This document shows, in pieces, positions 33,760-42,498 of a DNA stretch of 64,000 bases. Positions within the stretch are counted from its first letter, which is position 1; each line of letters begins with the position of its first letter. Source of the DNA: Candidatus Gerdarchaeota archaeon (GTDB lineage: Archaea; Asgardarchaeota; Heimdallarchaeia; JABLTI01); NCBI GenBank assembly GCA_016840945.1, contig JAEORJ010000319.1:1-64000 (forward strand), given 5' to 3'. Made by a program: the position numbers and the translations under genes. Under the pieces are notes generated by a model that saw nothing but the letters and a program-made list of their open reading frames with translations, searched no databases and was not told the DNA's origin.

Positions 33760-34113
33760 TTATTTTCGATAGTTAAGTAGAATAGGTAATTTCCAAAAAT
33801 CAGCTTTAATGAGAGCACAATGTTCCAATTCAGAACATTCTGCACAAGTAGCGAAACCTTTGGCTTGAGCACATTTATGAACCAAACAATTAGGAAAGCC
33901 CGAGCTATTAACACACCCTTCACAATGTCCAAATTGTTGACTTAATTTTGAAAGAAAAATATCGAAGTTATTGCCATTTGGAAATAGTGATTCAAGATCT
34001 TGGTTAGAAGGTATAGGAGAATCTTTGATAGATTTAGGAGAAAGATTCTGATTCAAGATACAGCTTTTACAATCTAGGCCGCAATAACTAATATTAGATT
34101 TTTGAAGCAACAA
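33760..34113 (-). CDS. Small Cys-rich DUF3795-type protein
   Basis: A 117-residue protein with twelve Cys. It opens with YCGLDCKSCIL (residues 10-20) and continues with HCEGCVNSSGFPNC, HKCAQAKGFATCAECSELEHC, the pattern of DUF3795 proteins thought to bind zinc or an iron-sulfur cluster. No enzymatic role is known. A stop codon directly precedes TTG 34113, and GGAGG lies eight bases before it, so TTG is a well-supported start. Rubredoxin and a membrane hypothetical lie upstream, but each seems separately transcribed. Confidence 0.78.
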   Translation of the reverse strand: MLLQKSNISYCGLDCKSCILNQNLSPKSIKDSPIPSNQDLESLFPNGNNFDIFLSKLSQQFGHCEGCVNSSGFPNCLVHKCAQAKGFATCAECSELEHCALIKADFWKLPILLNYRK

Positions 34114-34195
34114 TTAACATCCCTCCAAATAAGATGACAAAAAACGATAATCCTACCGACTAAAAAAGGTTTAGGGGAAAAAAACAATCAGAGGG

Positions 34196-34642
34196 CTATA
34201 GCAACCTAAGAGCAGTAAATACAATAACAGCAAGGCAAATGAAATCTGTCATCACGGTGAGCATTGTTAAACCATAAAATACCCAAGTTATCGTTATAAC
34301 GATTTTAAGCCTTTTTTCTGTTTTTGGACTTGGTAGCTTATTTTCTAATCCTTGTTGCGCTCTTTTCCCATTAATATTATTAAGAAACAATTTTGCGAAT
34401 AATGATCCGAAAAATAACAGTACTGTAATTAAAAGAAGACTCATTGCTAGTATTAATAAAATGCTAACTAAATTAAAAACTCGCGGTGTTAAGTCATAAT
34501 CAACTAAGCGTATGTTTAATAGGTTATTTATTGCAAAAAAAGCTGCTACTATTAGAAATCCTAAAGCAATATAAGAAATAGGTTGATCATAGGTTGTTGT
34601 TTTTTCGAGTTTTTTGTCTTCAGTATCATCAATTGCTTGCAT
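34196..34642 (-). CDS. Three-helix membrane protein, unknown function
   Basis: A 148-residue protein with three hydrophobic segments at about residues 22-44 (PISYIALGFLIVAAFFAINN), 58-88 and 112-146, and a charged loop with NGKRAQQGLENKLPSPKTEK between the last two. The N-terminal 20 residues are acidic and hydrophilic. I recognise no family. The ATG start is clear. It could be a subunit of a membrane complex or a lone integral protein; nothing nearby decides. Confidence 0.55.
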   Translation of the reverse strand: MQAIDDTEDKKLEKTTTYDQPISYIALGFLIVAAFFAINNLLNIRLVDYDLTPRVFNLVSILLILAMSLLLITVLLFFGSLFAKLFLNNINGKRAQQGLENKLPSPKTEKRLKIVITITWVFYGLTMLTVMTDFICLAVIVFTALRLL

Positions 34643-34854
34643 TTTCTATTCCCCAATTCATAAAAATGAATTATCAAATAGCTATCTCCTTTTCCAAAAG
34701 ATAGACTAAGAATAGATTATTCTTAAATCTTATAAAAATTCTGATGAAAATACCATATGAGTAATTAGTCGCTGAATAAAAAGTTTGAAAAAATAATGAC
34801 AAATAAAAAAATAAGAAAAAAAGAGTATTAAGTCAAATAAATGACTTAGCAATT

Positions 34855-35016
34855 CTATCCGATGGGCTCAAAATCGGTTTTACCGGCTCCACAAATAGGA
34901 CAAACCCAATCTTCGGGTAGTTCTTCAAAAGGGGTACCAGGTTCTACGCCAGATTCTGGATCGCCTTCTTCAGGATCATAGATGTAGCCACATATAGTGC
35001 ACTCGTATTTTTGCAT
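34855..35016 (-). CDS. Rubredoxin
   Basis: A 53-residue protein with the two iron-binding knuckles of rubredoxin: [20 protein letters not shown] near the start (Cys 6 and 9) and [18 protein letters not shown] at the end (Cys 39 and 42). [11 protein letters not shown] is the usual linker. All four Cys ligands to the single iron are present and length is standard. It carries one electron between oxidoreductases in the cytoplasm, typically in oxygen or peroxide detoxification; its partners are not adjacent. It is a single-gene unit. Confidence 0.96.
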   Translation of the reverse strand: MQKYECTICGYIYDPEEGDPESGVEPGTPFEELPEDWVCPICGAGKTDFEPIG

Positions 35017-35242
35017 GTTATTAATACTCCAGTAAACTCAATATTTCTACTGAATTTTATTCTGTGTTTTCAACATTTAACCTCAGATATAAAAAAGTAG
35101 TGCTTTATTGCCTAAATCCTCCTCTTTTTATTTAAATGCCTTTTTCTTACATTCTTTTTTGTCGTTTAGAGCTTTAAATAATAAATTTCCTTAGTGCCTT
35201 CTTGAGTTCACTTTAGAGTACTCAACTCTGGAGCCATTTCAT

Positions 35243-36463
35243 ATGAAGATCCTTATGATCACTGACACTTACCATCCTTGCTTTGATGGCATTGTTCGCT
35301 ACCTTGATTACTTGATTCCAGAGCTCATCTCCCAAGGTCATACTGTGACCGTCGTTAGCCCCAATTATGGTGTTAAGGGGTACTACTCCTATCCTTATGA
35401 AGGCTTAGAGATTATTCGCACTGCAACTCCTAAATTTAGGGTTAATGCCTACGCTTTTGGTTTTCCTGGGTTTCGATTACTAAAAGCCATTAAAAAAGCT
35501 GATTTTGTTATCATTCATTCCCTCATGCCTCTCGGCACTTTAGGCGGAGTTTTTGCTAAGCTCATGCGCAAGAACATTGGTTTCTTCTGCCATCATGACG
35601 AACGAGTTATTCTCAATGACATTGTTCATGCACAACCATTTCTAATTCGTATTCTTTTCTGGATGATGCGTAAATACTATGCTAAATTGGTCGATATCTT
35701 CTTTTGCGCAACTGAACGTTTTCGTTGCAAATTACACTTTTTTGGTGTTCCTGATGATAAGATCATTCACACTCCTTTTGCTATTAATAAAACTACCTTC
35801 CATCCCGAACCCGAAATTGATTTACGCAAGAGGTATGCTATCCCTCCCGATGGTGTTATTTGTTCTTATCTCGGTCGACTTTCTGTTGAAAAGAATGTTG
35901 ATAATATTATTCATGCCATGGACTTAGCTATGAATGATAATCCCAATCTCTTTGCTCTCATTGTTGGTGGTGGTCCTGATAAAGAGAAATTCTATCAGCA
36001 ATCTCGAGTCAATAATGATCGATTTATTTTTACTGGTTATGTTCCTGAAGAGGAACTTCAAAGCCACTATTCTGTTAGCAATCTCTTTGTTACCCCCACC
36101 CTCAATGAGTCTTCCTGTTTTACTGTCTTTGAAGCAATGACCTGTCGTGTTCCTGTTATCACCGCTGAAAAAGACCATGACCCTGACATCATTCACAAAT
36201 ATAATGCTCTCCTTGTTAAAGATGTCCTTGATCCTAATGAAATTAAAGAAAATATCCTTCTTCTTGCTAATAATCAACAAGTTCGAGAAGCTATTGCTTT
36301 GGAAGGGCAAGCACTAATCGCAAATCGCACTTGGGCTAATCATGCTCATCGTTTCCTTAATGGTTTAGAAGATGTTCTCATAACCTCAGAGAAGAATAAA
36401 TATGATAAACAGTCATCTAAGATTATTTCCAAAATTAAGGAATTTCGCAAATCAATATCGTAG
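35243..36463 (+). CDS. GT4-family glycosyltransferase
   Basis: A 406-residue GT-B glycosyltransferase. The acceptor half starts MKILMITDTYHPCFDGIVRYL, with the early G-x-x-R/Y motif, and the donor half has CSYLGRLSVEKNVDNIIHAM near residue 209, FALIVGGGPDKEKF, FTGYVPEEELQSHYSVSNLFVTPTLNESSCFTVFEAMTCRVPVI (E-x7-E motif) near 270-315. It probably transfers a sugar from a nucleotide-activated donor to a lipid or polysaccharide at the cytoplasmic membrane face. No glycan cluster surrounds it. Codon use is richer in C-ending codons than its neighbours, hinting at high expression or transfer. Confidence 0.9.
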   Translation: MKILMITDTYHPCFDGIVRYLDYLIPELISQGHTVTVVSPNYGVKGYYSYPYEGLEIIRTATPKFRVNAYAFGFPGFRLLKAIKKADFVIIHSLMPLGTLGGVFAKLMRKNIGFFCHHDERVILNDIVHAQPFLIRILFWMMRKYYAKLVDIFFCATERFRCKLHFFGVPDDKIIHTPFAINKTTFHPEPEIDLRKRYAIPPDGVICSYLGRLSVEKNVDNIIHAMDLAMNDNPNLFALIVGGGPDKEKFYQQSRVNNDRFIFTGYVPEEELQSHYSVSNLFVTPTLNESSCFTVFEAMTCRVPVITAEKDHDPDIIHKYNALLVKDVLDPNEIKENILLLANNQQVREAIALEGQALIANRTWANHAHRFLNGLEDVLITSEKNKYDKQSSKIISKIKEFRKSIS

Positions 36464-36486
36464 AACTATTGTTATGAGCATTCTAG

Positions 36487-37869
36487 CTATAGGTAAGGTG
36501 GTTTTCCTTTCATTGAAGTATAAATAAACCTCAATTTTTCTTTGTCATTTATAACGTGTTCTATTAATGCCTCTCGAGAGTAGAATTTAGCTTTAGTATA
36601 ATTCAAATGTGAAGTTTGTGTGATGCTTTGATCCTTTATTGCCTCTTTTAACAATTCTATCACTGTTAACTGCTTTTGTTTCAATAATACTACCCATCGT
36701 CCTTCCTTTACAGTTGGACCGAATTCCACAGCATTATTTTTCTGATATTTCCTTAGGAATTCTTCTTGAGCTACGTTATCTACTGGTGGTCCTTGTTGCC
36801 AAGTTAATTTCTTAGTTAATTTTTCAATCGTGATGATTAGAACCATGATATCATTGCTAGAGATTATCGTATCAACCATGATAGGATTCATATTTTCACT
36901 TACAAGTAATCTATAGATGCTTCTTTCGATTTTTCTAATCTGTCCCCAAAGAATATCTTCTACTACATTAGGTTCTTTAAAGAATAGTGCAGTCAACTCA
37001 AGAGGAGCTTTTTTCATTTCTAATATCTGCTCTTTCTCAATCGCTATTTTTTTGGGGAAGAAAAATTCTATTGATGGATGATTGAGATAATAATAAGCTG
37101 CAGCTTTAAATTTCTCTAATGCTACTTCATCAACTGCTGAAGCAACGTTTCTATTTGGATCAGTAGGATCAATAATTAACAGACAATCATCTGCATATTT
37201 GGCTTCATTGATTGTAAGTGTGTCATCAAATGTTATGCTATTCTCTCCTAAATTCTTAGCATTTTTTAACACTTCAAGAAAACTACCATCGTTAAGTATT
37301 ATTAATAACTCCAAGAGATAGCCTGAAAATCCATGTGTTCTAATTTCAGCTCCATAAGTGCCTATTCCTCGCATAAATTGCTTTAATAATAATACTTCGT
37401 CTCTTGCACCAGCTGGTAAATTCTCGAGTATAAATTTTCTATGCTCAGGTGAACGATCAACAGCACTTCTCAATTCTCTTCCAGGTTGGTATTCATAGCA
37501 AGGGATTATTTCAACATCAATGCCTTCAAAAACAGTTGCTAGGTAAGGATGTCTAGCAAATTTCTTAATCCATTTGTTATCAGTGTTTTTTTCTATTATT
37601 TGCAAAATATTCTCGGGTTTTAAAGGACTTTCATATGGCAATTTAACAAAAAGATCAATATCTCGACTGCCAGATATCCAAGTATCTCGAGAAAGAGAAC
37701 CGGATAATTCCAATGTTGCAAAGATATTTTCTTTATCAAGAATAGCTTTGATTTTAGAAGAAATTACCTCAAAAGTATTTAGTAGCCTAGCTCTTTCATC
37801 CTGTGACGGCTTGATTCTTTCAAGCACTTGTAAATGAATGGTTGTTAGTAATTCTTCATCTAGACTCAT
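36487..37869 (-). CDS. cca: CCA-adding enzyme (archaeal class I tRNA nucleotidyltransferase)
   Basis: A 460-residue enzyme that builds or repairs the CCA end of tRNA. The class I nucleotidyltransferase motif is GSLSRDTWISGSRDIDLFV near residues 50-68, giving the D-x-D metal site, with the third Asp-type carboxylate in GIDVEIIPCYEY near 110. RTHGFSGYLLELLI is the archaeal hallmark. Length matches archaeal enzymes. It follows ThpR by 35 bases on the same strand, making a small RNA-end-processing pair, ThpR first. Even though the tRNA-Gln in this window encodes its CCA, this enzyme would repair tRNA 3' ends. Confidence 0.94.
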   Translation of the reverse strand: MSLDEELLTTIHLQVLERIKPSQDERARLLNTFEVISSKIKAILDKENIFATLELSGSLSRDTWISGSRDIDLFVKLPYESPLKPENILQIIEKNTDNKWIKKFARHPYLATVFEGIDVEIIPCYEYQPGRELRSAVDRSPEHRKFILENLPAGARDEVLLLKQFMRGIGTYGAEIRTHGFSGYLLELLIILNDGSFLEVLKNAKNLGENSITFDDTLTINEAKYADDCLLIIDPTDPNRNVASAVDEVALEKFKAAAYYYLNHPSIEFFFPKKIAIEKEQILEMKKAPLELTALFFKEPNVVEDILWGQIRKIERSIYRLLVSENMNPIMVDTIISSNDIMVLIITIEKLTKKLTWQQGPPVDNVAQEEFLRKYQKNNAVEFGPTVKEGRWVVLLKQKQLTVIELLKEAIKDQSITQTSHLNYTKAKFYSREALIEHVINDKEKLRFIYTSMKGKPPYL

Positions 37870-37904
37870 TGTAATTCCTTCCTAATCATACTATCAAGCT
37901 GGTT

Positions 37905-38465
37905 TTATTTTGCGTTGATTTTAAACAAATTTGAATATATTGGTCCTTGAGGTGTTAGAACGCTTTTCTTAAGTGTGAATGATGTTATTTCTACCTTTCC
38001 AAAATTATCCTCTTTATGCTCAGTTATTAGATTAACGAGGGTATTTTTATCCCCAATCTTCTTTACTCGTCCGATTGTTAAATGGGATTTAAATGGTCGC
38101 TTCTCCTTTTCAAATCCATGTTTAACACACAGGTTCTCGACTTGTAGTGCTAATGAAGATAATTCCTTAAAACCTTCTTTTACATCGATGTATAAGGTTC
38201 TAACATAATTCATATTAGGTAATACCCCAACAGAACTAAATTCCAAAGTGAATGGCTTAAAAGTTATTTCCTCAGCATTCTTTTGAAGTTTTGGTACCAT
38301 ACTTTCTTCAATATCACCTAAGAATCTCAATGTAAGATGCAAATTCTCTCCTGAAACGAATGTTATTTTAGAATCTAGATTTTCAAATTCAGTCTGGATT
38401 TTTGCTATTCTTTTAACAATTGTTGAATCATTCAGGTCGGCTGCGAAAAAAGCTCTAATTTTCAT
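37905..38465 (-). CDS. thpR: RNA 2',3'-cyclic phosphodiesterase
   Basis: A 186-residue 2H-phosphoesterase. Both H-x-T/S-x catalytic motifs are visible: HLTLRFLGD near residues 44-52 and HLTIGRVKK near 128-136. The family opens 2',3'-cyclic phosphates on RNA and was first found as a tRNA half-joining (2'-5' ligase) activity. MKIRAFFAADLND is the usual N-terminus. It precedes cca in what looks like a two-gene operon. Confidence 0.93.
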   Translation of the reverse strand: MKIRAFFAADLNDSTIVKRIAKIQTEFENLDSKITFVSGENLHLTLRFLGDIEESMVPKLQKNAEEITFKPFTLEFSSVGVLPNMNYVRTLYIDVKEGFKELSSLALQVENLCVKHGFEKEKRPFKSHLTIGRVKKIGDKNTLVNLITEHKEDNFGKVEITSFTLKKSVLTPQGPIYSNLFKINAK

Positions 38466-38599
38466 TGCTATAATAACTCCTATGGTTATGCTTTACTAAT
38501 TCATTGTTATTAATTTTTAGTGCTAATTAATTATCCCACAGAATGTTTTTTATGCTCAATTCTGGATTGTAGCTTCAATTGATACCAAAAGTGAATGCA

Positions 38600-39028
38600 A
38601 TGTTCAAAATTAAAGTGATAACTAAAATGCATCCAACAGAAGATAAGGCAAAAATTACAATTGCTTTACATAATATAATCGATGGCGAAATAATTGAGGA
38701 AAAAATTGGTGATGATAGTTATCTGATGATCGAGAGTACTAACCCTTCCGCCCTTGAGAAAATTCATACCATGGTTCGTCAACAAAGAATTTTGGATGTT
38801 GCTCGAAATACTTTGCGAAATAATATTGTTGGTAATAGCACTATTTTCTATATTAACAAACAAGTTGCTTTTGTCAACAAATTCAATTTATGTGAGGAAG
38901 AGGGTGAATCACCTTTAGGACCTATTCGAATTGAAATCGAATATGATATAATTGACCATTTAATCGATTGGTTAACGCCTTATACTAAGAATGGCCGAGA
39001 AATAGTTTTAGTAAAATCATTCCCTTGA
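38600..39028 (+). CDS. UPF0201 family protein
   Basis: A 142-residue archaeal protein of the UPF0201 family. Hallmarks are the N-terminal VITKMHPTEDKAKITIALHN, LRNNIVGNSTIFYINKQVAFVNKFNL and SPLGPIRIEI plus IDHLIDWLTP. Structures of relatives resemble RNA-binding folds, and the setting among tRNA-processing genes fits that, but the activity is unknown. The open frame reaches back to TTG 38579, yet ATG 38600 matches the family start. It converges on rnz with a 19-base gap. Confidence 0.82.
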   Translation: MFKIKVITKMHPTEDKAKITIALHNIIDGEIIEEKIGDDSYLMIESTNPSALEKIHTMVRQQRILDVARNTLRNNIVGNSTIFYINKQVAFVNKFNLCEEEGESPLGPIRIEIEYDIIDHLIDWLTPYTKNGREIVLVKSFP

Positions 39029-39047
39029 AAATCAAATAATTAATAAT

Positions 39048-39983
39048 CTACTCTAAATCCTTTCTATTCATGGTTATCTCGAGACCATCATAAGCCACAA
39101 TAGTATTTTGAAATTCTTCTTTTGCTTGTTTTTCTAATATTTCATCTTCCTTAAATCTAGGAGAAATGTGGGTTAGATAGAGAGCTTTAGCATTTGCTAA
39201 TTTAGCTATTTGTGCTGACCAGCGTGCAGTTGAATGTAACCGTTCTTTTGCTAACCCTTCATGCTCATCACTAAAAGTCGATTCTAAAATTAAAACATCA
39301 GCATCTTTAGCAAATGGTACAAAATCTTCTGGGTGATACAACCCATCAAAAGCTATGACAATTTTAAAACCACGCCTATTGGGACCTAGAATCATGTCTG
39401 GTGTAATAACCTTATTATCAGCTGATAACACTGAAAGGCCTTTTTGCAATTTCTGCCATTTCTCACCTTGCTCAACTTTTAACTCGAGAGCTTTTTTCTT
39501 ATTGAAGCGTCCTAACCGATCCTTCTCAATTAAAGCATAGGCTAAGGTATAAACTGAGTGATCTACTTTCTTAGCAACAATTCGATAATCGTCCTCATCA
39601 CAAACTAATCCTTCAGTGATATCTTGAATATCTATTAAATAAGGAAAGTCCATTTCTTCAGAAGGACCAAATAATGCTTTAAAAAATAACTTAATGCCAG
39701 GAGGACCGTAGATTATCAAAGGCGCTGTTCGTTCCATTAGCTTCATTGTATTCAATAATCCAAAAATACCAAAAATATGATCGCCATGCAAGTGACTAAA
39801 AATGATTTTAGTTATTTTTTGAAAATTAACATTGAATTTCATCATTTGGTATTGAGTGCCTTCTCCACAATCCAAGAGGATTATTTCTCCTGTGTCTCTT
39901 TGTAAAGCTATACTCGAAAGGAACCTATCTTTTTGTGGGACTGCTGCAGAGGTCCCAAGAAAAACGATTCGTATAGAACTCAT
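39048..39983 (-). CDS. rnz: Ribonuclease Z
   Basis: A 311-residue metallo-beta-lactamase nuclease that cuts the 3' trailer from tRNA precursors. The zinc motif SHLHGDHIFG is near residues 62-71, LDCGEGTQYQMMKF near 38, AFDGLY near 214 and the closing His in LTHIS near 277. The N-terminal FLGTSAAVPQKDR is characteristic of short RNase Z. It overlaps the upstream trmG10 gene by four bases (ATGA) and so is translationally coupled to it, in a run YhbY-prs-trmG10-rnz. Confidence 0.94.
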   Translation of the reverse strand: MSSIRIVFLGTSAAVPQKDRFLSSIALQRDTGEIILLDCGEGTQYQMMKFNVNFQKITKIIFSHLHGDHIFGIFGLLNTMKLMERTAPLIIYGPPGIKLFFKALFGPSEEMDFPYLIDIQDITEGLVCDEDDYRIVAKKVDHSVYTLAYALIEKDRLGRFNKKKALELKVEQGEKWQKLQKGLSVLSADNKVITPDMILGPNRRGFKIVIAFDGLYHPEDFVPFAKDADVLILESTFSDEHEGLAKERLHSTARWSAQIAKLANAKALYLTHISPRFKEDEILEKQAKEEFQNTIVAYDGLEITMNRKDLE

Positions 39984-41068
39984 TTCTTACTGAAAACCCC
40001 CACTCTTCTAGTTAATGATTTATGAATGTAAATTTTTTCAAAGATTTCAACCTTAAATCCATATTTATCAGCTATTTCCTCTATAGGTATCTCCACAAAC
40101 ATTCCAACAGCTAAAGTTCCATTATTTGTAAGGACATTATATGCTTCTTCAAAGAACTGCTCGAGTAATTTCATTACTTCTTTTCCATGAGTTGAAGTTG
40201 ATCGTCCATACGGTGGATCGGTAGCTATTGAATCTATTGAATTATTGAAGGGTAATGACCGTGCATCACCAATTAATAACTCATAATTGATTTTTGGTGT
40301 GTAATGGATTAAATTTCTTTTCGCTCCATTAATCATTCGCCTATCAATATCAATACCTATCACGTTATTCCCCATTAAAGCACTTTCAATTAATATTCCA
40401 CCAGGACCACAAAAAGGATCTAGTAGATAACCATTTGGAGGTGTTTTTGCTAAATTAGCCATTAATCTAGCAAACCTTGGTTCAAGTGTTCCGGGTTTAA
40501 AGTATGGCCTTAAATCAGGTCTTCTATCATTAAACGATCCTTTTTCTTGTTCAAAAATCTCCAGACCAAAATAGTATTTATCATCATTAAGTATGATTAC
40601 AAATCGTTTATCTGGTGATTTCATGCTAGCGCTATTTTTTTCATTAGTTTGTGTTGTTATTCTTTTCCCCAAAGTGGATTCCAAATCTATCGATTTGATA
40701 TCTTTAGTAACTTTACTAGTATGATACAACCTTACTTGAAAACTCTCGAGTGGAAGCAAATGTTTTCGAAAATCAATTGATGTTGATATATCATTCAATA
40801 TTCTATCAACACTTAATTGTATTAATTCGTTTGAATATAACACTCTAATAGCTCTTTTGCAATAAGCTGCTTTTTCAGCGACAATTGTAGCTATTTCTAA
40901 TGAACAATTAATCAAAACAACATTTTTTCTTTTCTCAACAATAGTAAATTTTGTTTTGCTGCTTTCAAGTAGTGATTGAATTTCAAAAGAAGGCAATGAT
41001 TCATGTAAACCAGAAAGTTGGAATAATATTGTAGCATCAATAGATGAATTTTCGTTTACAGAATCCAA
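39980..41068 (-). CDS. tRNA (guanine-10-N2) methyltransferase TrmG10/Trm11 type
   Basis: A 362-residue protein with an N-terminal THUMP-like region and a Rossmann methyltransferase. LLDPFCGPGGILIESALMG near residue 210 is motif I, GIDIDRRMINGAKRN motif II, and IATDPPYGRSTSTHGKE near 277 the catalytic DPPY motif with the -GRS sequence typical of the G10 enzymes. These modify tRNA G10 to m2G or m2,2G using S-adenosylmethionine. It follows prs by 17 bases and overlaps rnz, so it is in a tRNA-maturation operon. Confidence 0.9.
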   Translation of the reverse strand: MDSVNENSSIDATILFQLSGLHESLPSFEIQSLLESSKTKFTIVEKRKNVVLINCSLEIATIVAEKAAYCKRAIRVLYSNELIQLSVDRILNDISTSIDFRKHLLPLESFQVRLYHTSKVTKDIKSIDLESTLGKRITTQTNEKNSASMKSPDKRFVIILNDDKYYFGLEIFEQEKGSFNDRRPDLRPYFKPGTLEPRFARLMANLAKTPPNGYLLDPFCGPGGILIESALMGNNVIGIDIDRRMINGAKRNLIHYTPKINYELLIGDARSLPFNNSIDSIATDPPYGRSTSTHGKEVMKLLEQFFEEAYNVLTNNGTLAVGMFVEIPIEEIADKYGFKVEIFEKIYIHKSLTRRVGVFSKK

Positions 41069-41085
41069 TATATTTCATTCCCGAA

Positions 41086-41961
41086 TTATTTTTTCAATGC
41101 TTCATAAATAATGGGGGCAGTTGGTATTTTACCATATTTCGAAGGTATACTATCTGTGCCGATGATTTCCGTAGCTCCTGCATCTAGTATTCGTTTATCA
41201 GCTTCATTAACTAACATTAAATGAGTACTGGCTACAAAGACTTTACCTACTCCCATAGTTTTGAGTGCTTGAACAGATTTTACAATTGTACCACCAGTTC
41301 TTATAACCTCATCTGCGATAATAACATCACGATTTTTAACATCAATCTCATGAGGGTATAATTTCGTATGGCCAGTTACAGGATCACGTTTCTTTTCGAA
41401 ATAATCAGTTTCTGCACCTAATACTTTGGCAAGAATTAACACTCGCTCTTTTGCACCAAAATCAGGAGCTAATACAAGAGGATTGTTTAAATTCATTTTT
41501 TTATAATAATCACCAAGAGCTGGCATAGCGGAAACATTTTGATAAAATGATTCTTTCCCTTTCAAAACATCAGTATTGTGTATATCAATCACTAGTAATT
41601 TTTTAGCTGGAGTTGCTTCAATTATTTTGAAAATATTAAAAATACTAACAACTTCTCCTTTTAATATTCGCCGATCCTTTGCTCCATACGCTAAATATGG
41701 TGTCACAAATGTAATATTCTTTGCACCAAATTCCTCTGCAGTATATGCAAGTTGTAATAGGCTTAGAAAATTTGAATCTTGAGGAGGAATTATTGATTGT
41801 ACAATAATGGTATCCTTGTCACAACTTTCACTCGAGAGTATCAAATCTCTTTCGCCATCAGGGAAAGATTTATGCTGCACTTCAATAAGTGAAGCGTTCA
41901 TCATTTCAGCTAATTGTTTTCCTATATGTGGTTGACCAGGTCCCGATATTACTGTAGTCAT
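41086..41961 (-). CDS. prs: Ribose-phosphate pyrophosphokinase
   Basis: A 291-residue PRPP synthetase, which makes phosphoribosyl pyrophosphate from ribose-5-phosphate and ATP for nucleotide, His and Trp synthesis. KSFPDGERDLIL near residue 32, FVTPYLAYGAKDRR near 87 (flexible-loop region), LVIDIHNTDVL near 125 and the PRPP loop DVIIADEVIRTGGT near 214 are present. In that loop VIR stands where other members have MIS/MID. Length and short C-terminus are typical of archaeal enzymes. It heads the tight trmG10-rnz run. Confidence 0.93.
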   Translation of the reverse strand: MTTVISGPGQPHIGKQLAEMMNASLIEVQHKSFPDGERDLILSSESCDKDTIIVQSIIPPQDSNFLSLLQLAYTAEEFGAKNITFVTPYLAYGAKDRRILKGEVVSIFNIFKIIEATPAKKLLVIDIHNTDVLKGKESFYQNVSAMPALGDYYKKMNLNNPLVLAPDFGAKERVLILAKVLGAETDYFEKKRDPVTGHTKLYPHEIDVKNRDVIIADEVIRTGGTIVKSVQALKTMGVGKVFVASTHLMLVNEADKRILDAGATEIIGTDSIPSKYGKIPTAPIIYEALKK

Positions 41962-42038
41962 TTGTTTCTACCTTTAAATTCACTCTCATATAAGACTCTG
42001 TAAAGAATGACATTTAAAATAATCGGATAAGTAAATAA

Positions 42039-42329
42039 TTAGCTCTTTGGTTTACTTCTATAAATTATGATCGTTTTTCCACGCTTATCAATTAAAAGTG
42101 ACTTTGTTTTAGTAGTTATTTCATTAATGGTTGCATCAAAATTCTCTGTAATAAAATTCTGAAGGAATTTAATTTTGACTAAGCTAGTTAATTTAAGCTG
42201 TGAGTCAATTTCAGTTATCATTGCTGGAGTAACCCCATTTTTTCCAACTTGAACTTTAGCCTTTTCTGCTCGTACTTCAGCAATTTCATTCTTCAATCGT
42301 TTTTTAATGCTCATTTCAAATTCATCCAT
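42039..42329 (-). CDS. YhbY/CRM-type RNA-binding protein
   Basis: A 96-residue protein with the CRM/YhbY RNA-binding core: KVQVGKNGVTPAMITEIDSQL (GKxG-x loop, residues about 25-45), TSLVKIKFLQNF and GKTIIIYRSK at the end. Bacterial YhbY associates with pre-50S ribosomes. The GKNG loop replaces the GxxG form. It is followed, 77 bases later, by prs, trmG10 and rnz on the same strand. Confidence 0.85.
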   Translation of the reverse strand: MDEFEMSIKKRLKNEIAEVRAEKAKVQVGKNGVTPAMITEIDSQLKLTSLVKIKFLQNFITENFDATINEITTKTKSLLIDKRGKTIIIYRSKPKS

Positions 42330-42425
42330 TAAAGATTATTTTTCTTAATATTTAGCTTTCAAATTTCTAAGAATAAAAAATTGATTCTAATTTTGATTAA
42401 AATATACTAAAAAAATGAGAAAGAG

Positions 42426-42496
42426 AAAGGTGGTATGGTTTTTTCTATTGTAGGGCGAACAATAAAAAATACCGAGTTACCTTTTATACCACCTTT
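42426..42496 (-). repeat. Large nested inverted repeat, possible structured terminator
   Basis: AAAGGTGGTAT (42426-42436) is a perfect inverted match to 42486-42496. Inside it, 42437-42451 pairs with 42459-42473 at 13 of 15 positions, leaving a seven-base loop (42452-42458) and an asymmetric bulge (42474-42485). On the minus strand it starts three bases after the stop of the 7-helix membrane gene and is followed by a pyrimidine-rich, T-rich tract, so a terminator is likely. Its size is unusual and a decayed inverted-repeat element is also possible. Confidence 0.6.
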
Positions 42497-42498
42497 GC

